Assembly (NCBI GenBank): GCA_022579005.1
Contig: MU401941.1
Coordinates: 1-14,774 of the forward strand
Reading direction: 5' to 3'
DNA from: Poronia punctata
Lineage: Eukaryota; Ascomycota; Sordariomycetes; Xylariales; Xylariaceae
DNA: 14,774 nucleotides
The stretch's first letter is position 1. Every line of letters starts with the position of its first letter. Below the pieces are notes generated by a model. That model worked only from the letters and a program-made list of their open reading frames with translations. It made no database searches and had not been told where the DNA came from. Shown here piece after piece: positions 1 to 9,478 of this stretch. The position numbers were made by a program, and so were the translations under genes.

Positions 1-520
1 AACTTTTATAAAAAGTTTATATATAAGTATAGCTAAAAAGCAAAACTATTAATAGCGCTAATATATTATAATATAACTTTTATTTAAAATAAGCGCTATA
101 AAAAAGCGTTTTAAAAACTAAAAAAATACTAACTTTAGCTTTTTTTTTACTATAACTATAACTTATTTATAAAAATAAAAATAAATATATTAAATAAAGT
201 AATAGCTAGTACTTTATTATAACTTTACTTAAGCAAAAAATAGCACTTTATAATATTTTACTTTAAAATAATAAAAGAATTAAAGCTAAATTATAATATT
301 TATAATAAAAAAATGCTAGCAATAATATTAATAATAAAAAAGTAGTAAGCTAAATTAGTTAGCTATTAAAAAAAACTATTTTTAATTATTATAAACTATA
401 AAGCTTTAAAATACTTTAGTATAAAGTAGCACTTTAATATATAATAAGTAAAATAGTTTATATTACTAGCTAAATATAACTTTATAATAACTTATAAACT
501 AAAAAAGAACGTAGTAGTAA
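1..520 (+). pseudogene. Element A pol: end of RT and RNase H domain (degraded)
   Basis: Reading frame 1 gives NFYKKFI at bases 1-21, matching the conserved (A)NFYRRFI that links gypsy RT to RNase H. The RNase H active-site motif TDASD appears as INILN at 181-195 in the same frame. The NYEIHDKEMLAI motif appears as NYNIYNKKMLAI at 289-324, followed by a TDHKALEYF-like stretch (INYKALKYF, about 382-408). All these lie in one frame over some 400 bases, so indels are few and the damage is almost all base substitution. RNase H would have removed the RNA strand during reverse transcription in the virus-like particle. Here Asp codons read Asn, and Gln/Trp/Arg codons read TAA or TAG. It is the ruined gag-pol product of a retroelement, not a host gene. 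Confidence 0.88.
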
Positions 521-539
521 ATATATTATTATAAAAATT

Positions 540-1900
540 AAAAAATATAATGTTATAAAAAGCAAAAAAAAAACTATAACGCTATATAATATTTTTTAAG
601 CTAGTAACTTTTAAATTTATAGTAAAATAAAGAAATAAAATACTTACTAAAATATTAGTATTTAAACTTTTAAAAAAAGTAAAAACTTTTATAAGCTTTT
701 AGCTTATTAATAAAATATTATATAAAAATAAAAAAAACTTAAAAATATAAATATATTAGCAAAAAATATAAATATTACTTAAATTTAAAAAAATAAAAAA
801 CTTATAAACTATATAAAATAAGCTAATAATATATAAAAAAAAGCTAGTAGTTTTAAATTTACTTTTTTATAAACAAAGCTTGTTATAAAAGCTTATAAAT
901 AAATATTAATAGTATACTTAAAAAAAAAACTTAATAATTAATAGCTAAACAATATTAGTAGCTTAAATTTAAAAATAATTATAACTATTACGTTTTTAAT
1001 TACTTATAATACTAATTACTAAATGTTTTAAAAAATAAAATATTTAAAAAATTAATATTTTTACTAATACTAAACTATATATAGCAATATATAGTAATTA
1101 ATCTTAAGCAAATACTTAAAAATAAGCATAGCTTTAATAATATTATAGTTATAGTAAATAAACTAAGTAAAAAGTTTTAAATAATATTATATATTATAAA
1201 GGTAATAATATAATAAGTAGCTTAAATATATTATAAAAACCTTTTTTAAGTTTTTAGCTTACTTATAATAATAATTTTAAATTAAAAACTATAATTTATA
1301 TTAGCATTTATAAATAAATTAGCTATAATTTATAAAATTATTTAAATATTAGCTTTAATAAAGCATTATAAGTTTATAAAATAAGCAAAAATTATAAACA
1401 AATACTTAAACTAATAACTATACTTTTATATTAACTATTACTAAAATAATTAATTAAAATAAATATTTATAATAAACTACGTTTAAGTAGCTATATTATA
1501 TAAGTTTATAAAACTTTTACTATATAAAGTAAAAATAAACTTTTTAATACTTTTTTACTTTAATTAAAAAAACAAAACTACTAAATAAAAAATAAAAAAA
1601 CTACTATAAAAAAAAGCTTAACTATATTAAAATGCTTAATAATAAGCTTATAAAATTAAAAAATATATTAATCTAATAAAAGTATATTTATAATAAATAT
1701 AATAGTATATAATAAACTAAGCTAATAAAACTTATAAAAAGCTTAAGTTTAATATAAAAAACTATATGTTTATTATTAAAAAATAGTAATTTTAATAAAT
1801 AAACTAACTATTTTATAACTTAATAAAAACTTTAAATTTTATTATAAAAAAGCAACATATATACTTTTAAAGTGCTAGCTTTATAGTAATTAACTAATAA
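540..1900 (+). pseudogene. Element A pol: integrase catalytic core (degraded)
   Basis: The catalytic core is clear. NNIIVIVNKLSKKF at 1136-1177 matches the (D)xIxVIVDRLSK strand of gypsy integrases. In the same frame, IILN*KL*F at 1271-1297 matches IxSDRGxQF, with the second catalytic Asp at codon 1280-1282 (now AAT, Asn). AKIINKYLN follows from 1385, with the catalytic Glu at 1388-1390 (now AAA, Lys). Exactly 35 codons separate these two, the classical D-35-E spacing. The sequence after it (YINYY*NN, about 1421-1444) matches the YxxYxQDNW segment. The N-terminal HHCC zinc domain should lie about 700-1000, but I could not place its ligands. Integrase would join the cDNA to host chromatin; this copy cannot, because the acids are lost and stops are frequent. 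Confidence 0.87.
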
Positions 1901-2010
1901 GTATTATATTAACTAACTTTATAAGTATTTAAATAACTTTTTATTAAAGTAAAAATTTAAAGATTTTAATAAAAAAGCTATAAAGCTAATAAGCAAAAAA
2001 GAGTTTATAA

Positions 2011-2165
2011 TTAAAAGAAATATAAATATTAAAACTATACTATAATAAGCTATAATATAAAGTTAATTAAAAAAGTTAAAATACTAATAAAAAAAATATT
2101 TAGCTAAAAACTTTAAAAATAATATAAAATTACTTAAAAAATTTTATAAACAATACTTTAAAGCA
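2011..2165 (+). pseudogene. Element A: C-terminal chromodomain (degraded)
   Basis: From 2011 the translation LKEI*ILKLYYNKL*YKVN* resembles the first half of an integrase-fused chromodomain (EEIxxSKxxxxKLxYxVxW). After about a one-base frame change near 2090-2100 it continues as YLAKNFKNNIKLLKKFYK, matching (W)YxAENFxNxxxLLxxFH. A chromodomain in this position defines chromoviruses, where it is thought to guide integration to chromatin carrying histone H3 lysine-9 methylation. Several aromatic-cage and Trp positions now read as stops. It lies about 880 bases downstream of the DRLSK motif, the same spacing as in element B, which supports both assignments. It is the last recognisable coding domain of element A. 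Confidence 0.72.
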
Positions 2166-2460
2166 GCAAAACTTTTAGTTTAACTAATTAAATAGCTATA
2201 AGCAGCAAAAAAAAATAAGTTTAATAAGTTTTATAAAAATAATAATAAAGTAATAATAAGTATATTATAAAAAATATAATAGTTAAATATGCTTTAAAAT
2301 AAGTTATTTTTTTTAAAAAAAAAGTAGTTATAAATTAATTAAATAGCAATATAGCTAACTAGGTAGCTTATAGCTATTACTTTTTTTAACTATAAATATT
2401 AAAGCTTATATTTATAAATAGCTATAGCTTTACTATAGCGTATATATATAAGTTTATATA
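2166..2460. other. AT-rich stretch after element A; no gene seen
   Basis: This stretch holds no recognisable coding motif on either strand. It would contain the end of element A and possibly its 3' LTR, but no LTR partner exists in the window for comparison. It includes a perfect inverted repeat at 2421-2439 and leads into the strand-composition switch near 2460. Confidence 0.5.
2421..2439. repeat. Short perfect inverted repeat (7-bp arms, 5-base loop)
   Basis: GCTATAG at 2421-2427 and CTATAGC at 2433-2439 are exact reverse complements around the loop CTTTA. It sits close to the left limit of the T-rich segment. Similar AGCTATA-type sequence recurs near 4200-4210 at the other end of that segment, so it may be part of a decayed terminal repeat. 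In such AT-rich sequence, chance is also a good explanation. Confidence 0.55.
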
Positions 2461-4245
2461 TTTTATAAGATCTTAAAAGCTTTTTTTTTTTCTTTTTTTT
2501 TTTTACTTTAAGATTTTTATTAATAAATTAAGCTACTTTTAAAAGCTTTGCTTTTTTTATAACCTAATTATAACAATAGTTTTTTAGTTTTTTATTTTTT
2601 TGCTAATATTGTAAAAGGTTTTTATAAAAAAAGCTTAAGCTTTTATTAAATTTATAAAATATATTTTTTTAGCTATATAATTATTTTAAAATATGTTTTA
2701 AAGTTTTTTAATATTTTTAGCATTTTTATTTTATTATAATAATGCTTAAACTGTTTATTTTTAAACTTAAAAGTTTAATTATAAAGTATATATAAAAAGA
2801 TCTTTTAATAAAATAGCTAATTTAATATTTTAAAATAGCTTTAATATTTTATAAAAATAATTATAATATTTTTTTAAGTATTGCTAAAAATAACAATATT
2901 ATTTATATATATATAATAGTAGTCTTTATAAAGTTTAAGCTTTTAGGTTATAAATTGTTATATATATATTAAGCTATTTTTAAATATTATTAATATAATG
3001 CTTAATACTTTTAGTTTTTTAAGTAATATAACAACTATTTTATTTTTATACTTTATATAAACTAGTAGCTAATAAAAAAAAAGGTTGCATTATATACTAT
3101 TATAAAAGCTTTTCTTTTAATATTAGCTATTATATTATTTTAATAAAGCATTAAATAAATATTTAAAATGCTAATATTGTTTAGCGTATAAAGGTTTATA
3201 ACACTTTTGTTTTTTTACTATTTATAATTTTTTATATAATAAATACTAAGCATTTAAATAAGCCAGGTTTTTTTATTTAATATAGGTTTTTTTATTAGTA
3301 TAGTATATTAAATATATTATTAAAAATTTATTACTTTTAATTTTTAGTTTATATAGTTTTGTTTTTATTTATTATTTTTGCTAATTATTAATAAAATTAA
3401 CTTTTAGCTTTTCTTTTTCTAGCATTAATATAATACCTTTTTTTATTTAAATATTATATTGCTTTAATATTTTAATAAACTTTAATATATACTATAGCTT
3501 TTTATTAAATATATAAACTTTATATTTTATTTAAATAAATAAAATATATTTTAAACAAATTAAGTTTATTTTAATATTTTAATATCTTTATAGTTTATAT
3601 TTAGTTATAGCAGTATATTATAATTATTTTTAGCTAATATTAACTAAGTTTTATAAATATTAAGTATTTTTATTTATAAGTAAGCTAGTATATTATTATT
3701 AAAATTAAACTAGTTAAAGCCTATTTTATATTATATAGCTAATATATTAGTATAAGCGTTAGTTTAGTATACCTTTTTAATTTTATTAACGTTTAAGCTT
3801 TTAATATCTTTTAATTTTAAGTTTTTTCTAAATATAATTAGTTTATTAGTAGTATTAGTATATACTACTAACTTAATTAATTTATAGTTTAATATAGCAC
3901 TTATAAATTTAAATAATAATGCTTAAAAGATAAAATGCTTTTTATATTTTAAGTAGTATTTAATTAGGCAATCTATATATTATACTAATATATTTATTAT
4001 AGTATATAGTTTAACTATTATATTAGTTTATATAGTAAGCTTTTGTTTTAATGATATATATTTATAAAAAATAGTTATAAGTATTGCTACTTTAGCTACT
4101 AAGTTTAAATATAGTTATTATTTAACTATATATAATATAATGCTATATTTATAAAACTATAGTATACTTAAATTTCTTTTTAGTTTAAGTTTTAATATAG
4201 CTATACTATTATTTTAATATATACTTTTAGCTTTATTATAACAAT
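2460..4245 (-). mobile_element. Unassigned RIP-degraded element, probably minus strand
   Basis: About 1.8 kb in which T clearly exceeds A on the + strand, the reverse of the three recognised gypsy relics, where the coding strand is A-rich. This suggests a coding element in the opposite direction. The minus-strand translation has stretches where stops are only TAA/TAG at places that would read as Gln, Arg or Trp, for instance about 3080-3260. A basic, Lys-rich end is encoded by the A-rich minus-strand tract opposite 2481-2504. I did not find a gypsy, copia or LINE RT signature, nor a convincing DDE transposase motif. The length would suit a Fot1/Pot2-like DNA transposon (about 1.9 kb), and weakly similar AT-rich sequences occur near both ends, but this is only a guess. 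Confidence 0.4.
2481..2504 (-). repeat. Polypurine tract on the minus strand (A12-G-A11)
   Basis: On the + strand this is 11 T, one C, then 12 T. On the minus strand it is an uninterrupted purine run. It lies at the left end of the T-rich segment, that is, the 3' end if that segment is read on the minus strand. It could be a Lys-rich C-terminal coding tail or the polypurine tract of a minus-strand LTR element. RIP in AT-rich DNA makes such runs common, so neither reading is secure. Confidence 0.5.
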
Positions 4246-4250
4246 AAAGG

Positions 4251-4435
4251 AGTATAAAGGTTATAAAGCTATATAATAAGGGTTTTGGATTAGAAATGAA
4301 AAGGACCTACTATAACCACTTATTACAACTTTCTTGTTAGGGCTTTAAGCAACAAAATAAGCTACTAAATTAAGGTTGTAAATAAAGGTATTCTTATAGC
4401 AAGAGCTATAGGTAAATGCCTAAAATAAAGAAAAC
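4251..4435. other. Less AT-rich, weakly RIP-affected island
   Basis: Hand counting gives 51 G+C in bases 4251-4430 (about 28%), against roughly 12-20% in typical lines of the window. CpA and TpG, nearly gone elsewhere, persist here (TTGGAT, AAATGAAAAGG, ACCACTT, CAACAAAA, AAATGCC). It lies exactly between the T-rich minus-strand segment and the A-rich region leading to element B. It may be single-copy sequence caught between two elements, or a younger, less mutated repeat end. Translations show some long runs with few stops (for example from 4282 on the + strand), but I recognise no protein family and no RNA gene fold. Confidence 0.6.
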
Positions 4436-4461
4436 ATAAATAAGTATAAACAATACTAAGC

Positions 4462-4480
4462 TATATATATATATATATAT
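4462..4480. repeat. (TA)n microsatellite
   Basis: An uninterrupted TA dinucleotide run of about 19 bases, directly followed by T-rich sequence ending TTTTTTAGG. It marks the right edge of the less mutated island. Such runs expand easily by slippage. Confidence 0.9.
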
Positions 4481-4499
4481 TTTTTGTTTTTTAGGTTTA

Positions 4500-5650
4500 A
4501 ATTAAATCTGAAATTTAAAAGTATATTAGTTTTTATACTACTAGCTATATTTATTAACTATTATAATTTAAACGTTGCTTTATTACTATTTAAAAAAACT
4601 TTAATTATCTTTTTTAAAAAATATAATACCTTACTAATTTAATACGTTAAACTAAATAAACCTAATATATTAGATTAATTAAACTTAATTTATTAAATAT
4701 TTAGTTTTTTATAACCTATTAAATAAAAGACTCTTACTAATAACATATTAAAAAGAGTTTGCTTTTTAAACACTAACTATATAGTAGCTAAAGCTTGCTA
4801 CTAGGTTTAATTTAAGTTAAATACTATATACTACTTTTAACTAAAAAAAAAGAGGACTAAAATATAATAGTGTAGTGCAGCAGTAGTTTATAAGATTTAG
4901 CTAGTTATTATAAAACCTAAAACTTTTTTTTATAAAAAGTTAAAATAACAAAGTTAAGAAAAAAGAACTTAATATTAATTTACTACTTATTACCTTAAAA
5001 TCCTTTTTATTTAACGTTGCTAAAAATAAAATTTAAAAACAAAATTAATACTAATTAACAATGCTTACAATTAAAGGCGATTTTTAAATTTAAGTAAAAA
5101 CTAATATAATATACTTTTTAAATGCTAAAAAAACCTTAGCTATTTTTTTAAGCGATTACTTTAAATAAATAAAACGCTTTTAATTTATTTAATAGTTTAC
5201 TAACTAAAGAAAAGCTTAGTTAATTAGTAATAAAGCACCTTATAGCCATGTTTTAAAAATTAAAGCATTAATTATTAATAAGTACTATATATTTTAAAGT
5301 TATTAAAAAATAATATTATATATTAAAGATAATAAATTAAAACGCTTAAATTTTATAAGCATAAGCTATTAAACTAAAAACTATAGCTTAAAATAAAACT
5401 AGTTTAGCAAACGTAAAGAAAACTATAAACCTTAATGCTATTAGTGCTTAAAAAAACAAATAATGCTTTAAAAAAATAAATTGTTTTAATAGCAGCTACT
5501 ATAACTAATTTAACCTAAAAAGGCTAACAAAGCACTTTAGCTTTTAAATTATTAAATAGTACTAAACAATCTATTAAAATAAATTCTTTGCTTATTTTTA
5601 TTAATAATAAAACTAAAAACAAAGCAAAGGTTTGCTTTAAATATTAGTAT
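4500..5650 (+). other. RIP-altered region, possible gag with a zinc knuckle
   Basis: No family is firmly recognised here. On the + strand, 5424-5444 reads as NYKP*CY*C, which could be the start of a CCHC nucleocapsid knuckle (CxxC at 5433-5444), but the expected His and last Cys do not follow cleanly. If this is gag of element B, the upstream part would be the capsid region and, further left, leader and LTR. The small patch around 4867-4885 keeps several TpG and CpA pairs. Nothing else interpretable was seen. Confidence 0.3.
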
Positions 5651-5970
5651 ATGCTTTTTAAAAAAAAGGTGCAGCTTAATATAAACTACTTTATTAATAA
5701 CTATATTAAAGTTACTTATATTGCTAGTTATATAAGCAAGTTAGCAGCTAAAAAATTAATATTATTTATTATAGTAGAAAATAGTTAAAAGCTGCTTTTA
5801 AAAACGTTAAAAAAATATTGCACTACTTTTATTAGCAGTACTATAACTTAAATAAGTATAAAATACCTTAAAGTAAATACTAAAACCTTTATATAAGCAA
5901 TAATAACAAATTTAGCAACTTTAAAGTTAAATTTACTAAGTAAGCTAGTTAAGCTTATGTTTTACTATTT
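5651..5970 (+). pseudogene. Low-stop reading frame, possible retropepsin (uncertain)
   Basis: The frame starting with ATG at 5651 runs for about 105 codons with only three TAA stops, far fewer than the sequences around it. The translation includes INYFINNYIKV near 5681-5713, KLAAKKLILFIIVENS near 5738-5785 and further hydrophobic and charged segments. The pattern (a loop with FIxxxxIKV, then KKPIxLxxVxNGQ) has some likeness to retroviral-type aspartic proteases, but the diagnostic D-S/T-G triad is not visible, so the function is not established. Its position after a possible gag knuckle would fit a protease. Alternatively it is a fragment of another, unidentified element. No Shine-Dalgarno logic applies, as this is eukaryotic. 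Confidence 0.35.
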
Positions 5971-7640
5971 AAGTTTAAAAATAATAAATATAACAAGCTA
6001 TTAAACTAATTAAATATACTTTGCCTACTAAAAAAAGTAAACTTATTAGTAACTTTTTTTAAGTATTGTAAATATTTTTAAATATTTAATTATTAATAAT
6101 ATAAAAACTTAAAAAAAAAAACCCAAGGCATTTTTTAACTTTAAAATTGGTATAAAAAAAGGCAAAAGCTAGTTAACTAACTAGTTTATAGTTTACTTTA
6201 ACTTAATTTGCTAAATAAAGTATAAAAAATAGGCACTATAACATTTTTTATTTAAGTATAAAAGATAAAAATGTTAAAATTTACGCTAAACCTTTTTTTA
6301 AGCAAGCAAAGCTATTAATATTTAAAAGATAGTATTTTACTTATTATACTTAAAGTTATTAAAGTAATAATTATTGAAAAAAGTTTTACTTTAATTAATT
6401 AAACTTTGTTTATATTAATTAATCTTATTATAATAAAGGCAATAAAAATACCTTTATACTTAAAAAAGCAAAAGACTAAGCTTAAAAAAACTAGCTTTTT
6501 ATTTTAAGCTACTTATTATGTTAGCTTTAAATATAAATACTTATTAAAATAATTTTTTTAACTTTTTAAAAACCTTTTTTAAAAAAGGGTTTTTAGTTAT
6601 TAACTATATATTAATAAATAATAAATATAGTTTAACTATTAAAGCTTTTATAAATATAAAAGCAAACATATACTTATTATTAAATATAAGTTTTATAATA
6701 AAGGTATTAAAGCACTTAAAACTAAATGGAATTTAAGGTTTTAAACTTATAAAGGTTGCTAAATATAATAAAAAGGCAGTATAAGCTATAAATTAAGGTT
6801 TTTAGGCCTATTTACATATATAAGAGCATATTATTAAAAATACTCTTTTTTTAATTGTTAATATAAAATATAATATAATTATTAAAAAAAGTTCTTTTAT
6901 TACTATAATGTTTTTATAAACTTAAAAAAACGCTAAATACTTTTTTTAACTAAATAAAAACCTAACTATTAATTTTTTAAAACTTTTACAAATAAAGCTA
7001 AAAAGTTAATTTAAAATCTTTTTATAGCTAAAAATATTGTAAGAAAAGAAAAGTTAATAAATAAATAAAATAAGCAATAATAAAATAAACGTATAGTTAA
7101 AAATAAGGTTGTTGCTTAAATTTAACAATAGATTTATAAGCTAAAGAATATGCTAGCTAAATTAGCTAATTTTAAGGTTAAAAAACAAAGTAAATTAACT
7201 AAACTAATTATAATTTTAAAACTACTATAAGCTTAAAAAAAACTTAAGCGCTAATTAAGGTTAATAAGGTCATAATTAAATAAATCAAATTTTTAATAAA
7301 AGAATTATAACGTTTTTTTTAAGCTTGACTTAAGGCTTTAAAAAAAAGTAAAAAACTGAAGATTTAATAAATATAAATATTTAGTTTTTAATAATACTTA
7401 AAAACCTTATAAGTTAAAAGGTAAATATATTAAATAATATAAATACTAACTAATATAAATATTAACGTTAATAGCTAAAGCTTTTATTATATTTATTAAG
7501 CAAAATAATAAGAATTAGTATTACTAGCTTAAAAAATTTTTAAATTATTAAATATAAGCAAGAAAAAATGCTACTTATTAATAATAAAAGGCTTTAAAAC
7601 TGGATTAACTAAATAATACTAAAACAATATTATAAATACT
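5971..7640 (+). other. RIP-altered region between possible protease and RT of B
   Basis: About 1.7 kb without a recognised domain. It contains the near-perfect palindrome at 6567-6595 and patches keeping some TpG/CpA (about 6120-6180, 6710-6790, 7260-7360). In gypsy elements the stretch from protease to RT is normally a few hundred bases, so part of this may be an insertion, a second gag, or sequence that does not belong to B. I see no firm ORF on either strand. Confidence 0.4.
6567..6595. repeat. Near-perfect palindrome (14/15-base arms)
   Basis: The arm at 6567-6580 pairs with 6581-6595 with no loop; the only flaw is one extra G in the right arm (ACC facing GGGT). Centre is T6/A6. It is the strongest hairpin-like structure in the region upstream of element B RT. 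No function is known; it may be a by-product of low-complexity sequence. Confidence 0.6.
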
Positions 7641-8375
7641 TTAATATATTTAGCAAAGCAAGTTTAAATAAAATGCTACCTTGTTAAAAAAAGTAAATTA
7701 TTATATTATTTTAATAAAAAATCTTAAATTTTTAAAATATAGCTTTTTATATAAAATAACGCTAAAAAAGGCAAAAGCTTATTAAAAATATATTTAAAAC
7801 AACTTAAAAAGGCTTTATAAAACCTATTTTAGTTTTTAAGCAGCATAAGTACTGTTTGCTTAAAAAAGAATTGCTTTGTTTTTATGTTAACTACTAAAAG
7901 CTAAATATTATAGTATAAAACAACTGCTACTTTTTATTGCTAATTAATAAAATGCTGGCTTAACTTGTAAAGGCAAAATAGTTTATAAATATTAACATTT
8001 AATAAGCTTTTTATTATATTAAAATAGCTAAAAAAACAAAAACATAATAGCTTTTTAAATAAGGTATAAAATATATGAATTTAAAGTGCTTTTTTTTATT
8101 TTAACAAATAAACTAGCTATGTTTTAGTAGTTTATTAATAATATACTTTAAAAGTATTTTAATATATTTTATACTGCTTATATTAACAATATCTTTATAT
8201 ATTTAAATATAAAATTAAAATATAGGCACTATATATTTTAAGTTTTTAACTAATTAAAAAAGCAAGACTATAAGCTAATATTAAAAAAAAATAAGTTTTA
8301 TATTATTAAAACTAAGTTTTTAAGATTTATTATTAATATTAACAGTATAAAGGTAAATTTAAGCAAAGTAAAAAT
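7640..8375 (+). pseudogene. Element B pol: reverse transcriptase (degraded)
   Basis: All main Ty3/gypsy RT blocks are readable. FSKAxxNKMLP, about 7650-7680, matches the FSKxxSxxLPPHR lead-in. VNY*KLN at 7886-7906 matches VDYRKLN. A stretch with AK*F then AFYYIKI follows (about 7965-8030), matching AKxFTxLDIRxAYxxIRI. YEFKVLFFILTN at 8074-8109 matches YEFKVLPFGLTN, then AMF**FINNIL. The polymerase centre YIDDILIYS is YINNIFIYL at 8179-8205, so both catalytic Asp codons have become Asn. KFLRFII (about 8310-8330) matches KFLGFII. From 8065 to about 8360 everything lies in one frame; a one-base shift separates it from the upstream blocks. The enzyme would have copied the element RNA into DNA. 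It is dead by substitution, with conserved Gln codons read as TAG at 8125-8130. Confidence 0.93.
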
Positions 8376-9060
8376 AATTTAAAATTAAAACCTTTTTTAT
8401 AAAAAAAAAGAAAGGCTAGCTTAAAAGAGTATAGTCGTTTTTTAGCTTTTATAACTTTTATTGTTAATTTATTTATAAATATAATAAAATAGCAAAGCTT
8501 TTAAATAACCTAATAATTGTAGCTTTAATATTATAGTAAATAAAAAAATGCTAAAAAGCTTTTAACTAATTAAAAAAAACCTTAATAAAAGCACTTATTT
8601 TTAATACTTTTTTAAAAAAGCTAAAACCTTTATAAAAACTAATATATTTAATAAAGTAGCTACTAAAGTCTTATTTTAAAAGGATTTTATAAACAATAAT
8701 TAAAAACTAGTAGCTTTTTATTTAAAAACTTTATATAAAGCTAAATTAAATTATAAAATTTATAATAAAAAAATGCTTGTAATTATTAAAAGGTTACTTT
8801 ATTAAAAAGCAAAACTAGTTAAATTATAAAATTAAAAACCTTTTATAATTTTAATAAACTATTTAGCACTTAAGTACTTTATAGTTAAAAAAGTACTTCA
8901 CTTAAAGTAAGCTAAATAAGCTAAGTTAATATTTTAATATAACTTTATTATTACTTATTATTTAAAAGCAAAAAATACTTTAGCTAATATTTTATTCTAA
9001 TTTTAAAAAGATTTAAAAACTTAAAAAAAGAAAAAAAAAACTATAGCTTTGTTTTAATTA
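8376..9060 (+). pseudogene. Element B pol: RNase H domain (degraded)
   Basis: After the FYRRFI-like motif (NFYC*FI, about 8450-8470), the ETDxS active-site motif appears as KTNIF at 8635-8649, followed by KVATKVLF* (matching VxxGVLSQ) and LVAFYLKTL (matching PVAFYSKTL). NYKIYNKKMLVII at 8749-8787 matches NYEIHDKEMLAIV. Then *KAKLV and a TDHRALEYF-like INYLALKYF follow (about 8850-8880). The order and spacing are those of the gypsy connection and RNase H domain. Element A carries the same motifs with nearly identical nucleotides around 289-319, so A and B are relatives. Catalytic Asp positions are now Asn. Confidence 0.9.
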
Positions 9061-9348
9061 CCTATTTAAAAAACTAAAATTTGCGTTATAAAAAATTAAA
9101 AAATATTTAATCTTTTAAGTTATATATTAGCTAATGCTATCTTATAAGCTAACTAAAAGCACTTTAGTTTTTAAAAGTTATAAGACTAAGCTTAAGCTAA
9201 GGACTTAAATTAGTTAATAATAATAAAAATTGTTGCTTTATAAATGTTAGTTAATAATATTTAATATAGTAAACTTAAAAATAAAAATTATTTATAAAGC
9301 TTATGCCTTTATTACTACTATATATTTAAGTTATAAAAAAACTTGCAA

Positions 9349-9371
9349 ACTAGTATTTTAATAATACTAGT
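9349..9371. repeat. Perfect inverted repeat, 9-bp arms
   Basis: ACTAGTATT at 9349-9357 and AATACTAGT at 9363-9371 are exact reverse complements with a 5-base spacer. It is directly followed by the perfect 12-bp palindrome TAAACTAGTTTA at 9371-9382. Both fall in the N-terminal integrase region of element B. Confidence 0.75.
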
Positions 9372-9447
9372 AAACTAGTTTATATAAAAATATATATAAA
9401 TATGTTGTAAACTGCTTATATAAAGCTGCTAAGGCGCTTAAAAATAA

Positions 9448-9478
9448 AGTACTAAAAAAGTTAACTTTTTTTAGTACT
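9448..9478. repeat. Near-perfect 31-base palindrome
   Basis: AGTACT-A6 at 9448-9459, centre GTTAAC, then T7-AGTACT to 9478. Only one extra T breaks the symmetry. It lies in the stretch between the integrase zinc domain and catalytic core of element B. Codon context of the original gene and later AT drift could have produced it by chance. Confidence 0.7.

Larger units (their letters stand above)
1..2340 (+). mobile_element. Element A: RIP-degraded Ty3/gypsy chromovirus, 3' part
   Basis: This is the 3' portion of a chromodomain-bearing Ty3/gypsy retrotransposon. The window begins inside pol, at the FYRRFI-like motif that closes the reverse transcriptase, and continues in the usual gypsy order: RNase H, integrase, chromodomain. 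The right limit is approximate: recognisable coding sequence stops near 2165, and strand composition changes from A-rich to T-rich near 2460. No LTR, primer-binding site or target-site duplication could be recognised. It is non-functional, with many TAA/TAG stops and lost catalytic residues. It is closely related to element B: the RNase H segment at 289-319 differs from 8749-8779 at only one or two bases. Confidence 0.88.

Noticed and set aside
2981..3010. Minus-strand HYINNI as an RT catalytic centre
   Set aside because: No other RT block (VDYR, PFGLTN, FLGF-like) is present at correct distance on that strand, so the match to YIDD is likely chance in AT-rich sequence.
2460..4245. Fot1/Pot2-like transposase call for the minus-strand block
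   Set aside because: Length and a Lys-rich end fit, but no helix-turn-helix or DDE motif such as the NIYNFDETGF block could be matched, and terminal repeats are only weakly similar.
4251..4435. tRNA or small RNA gene in the less AT-rich island
   Set aside because: No cloverleaf arms, T-loop GGTTCGA-like box or A/B box pattern is visible.
4462..4480. (TA)n run as a replication origin or centromere signal
   Set aside because: A short TA microsatellite in RIP-altered DNA is expected and nothing else supports such a role.
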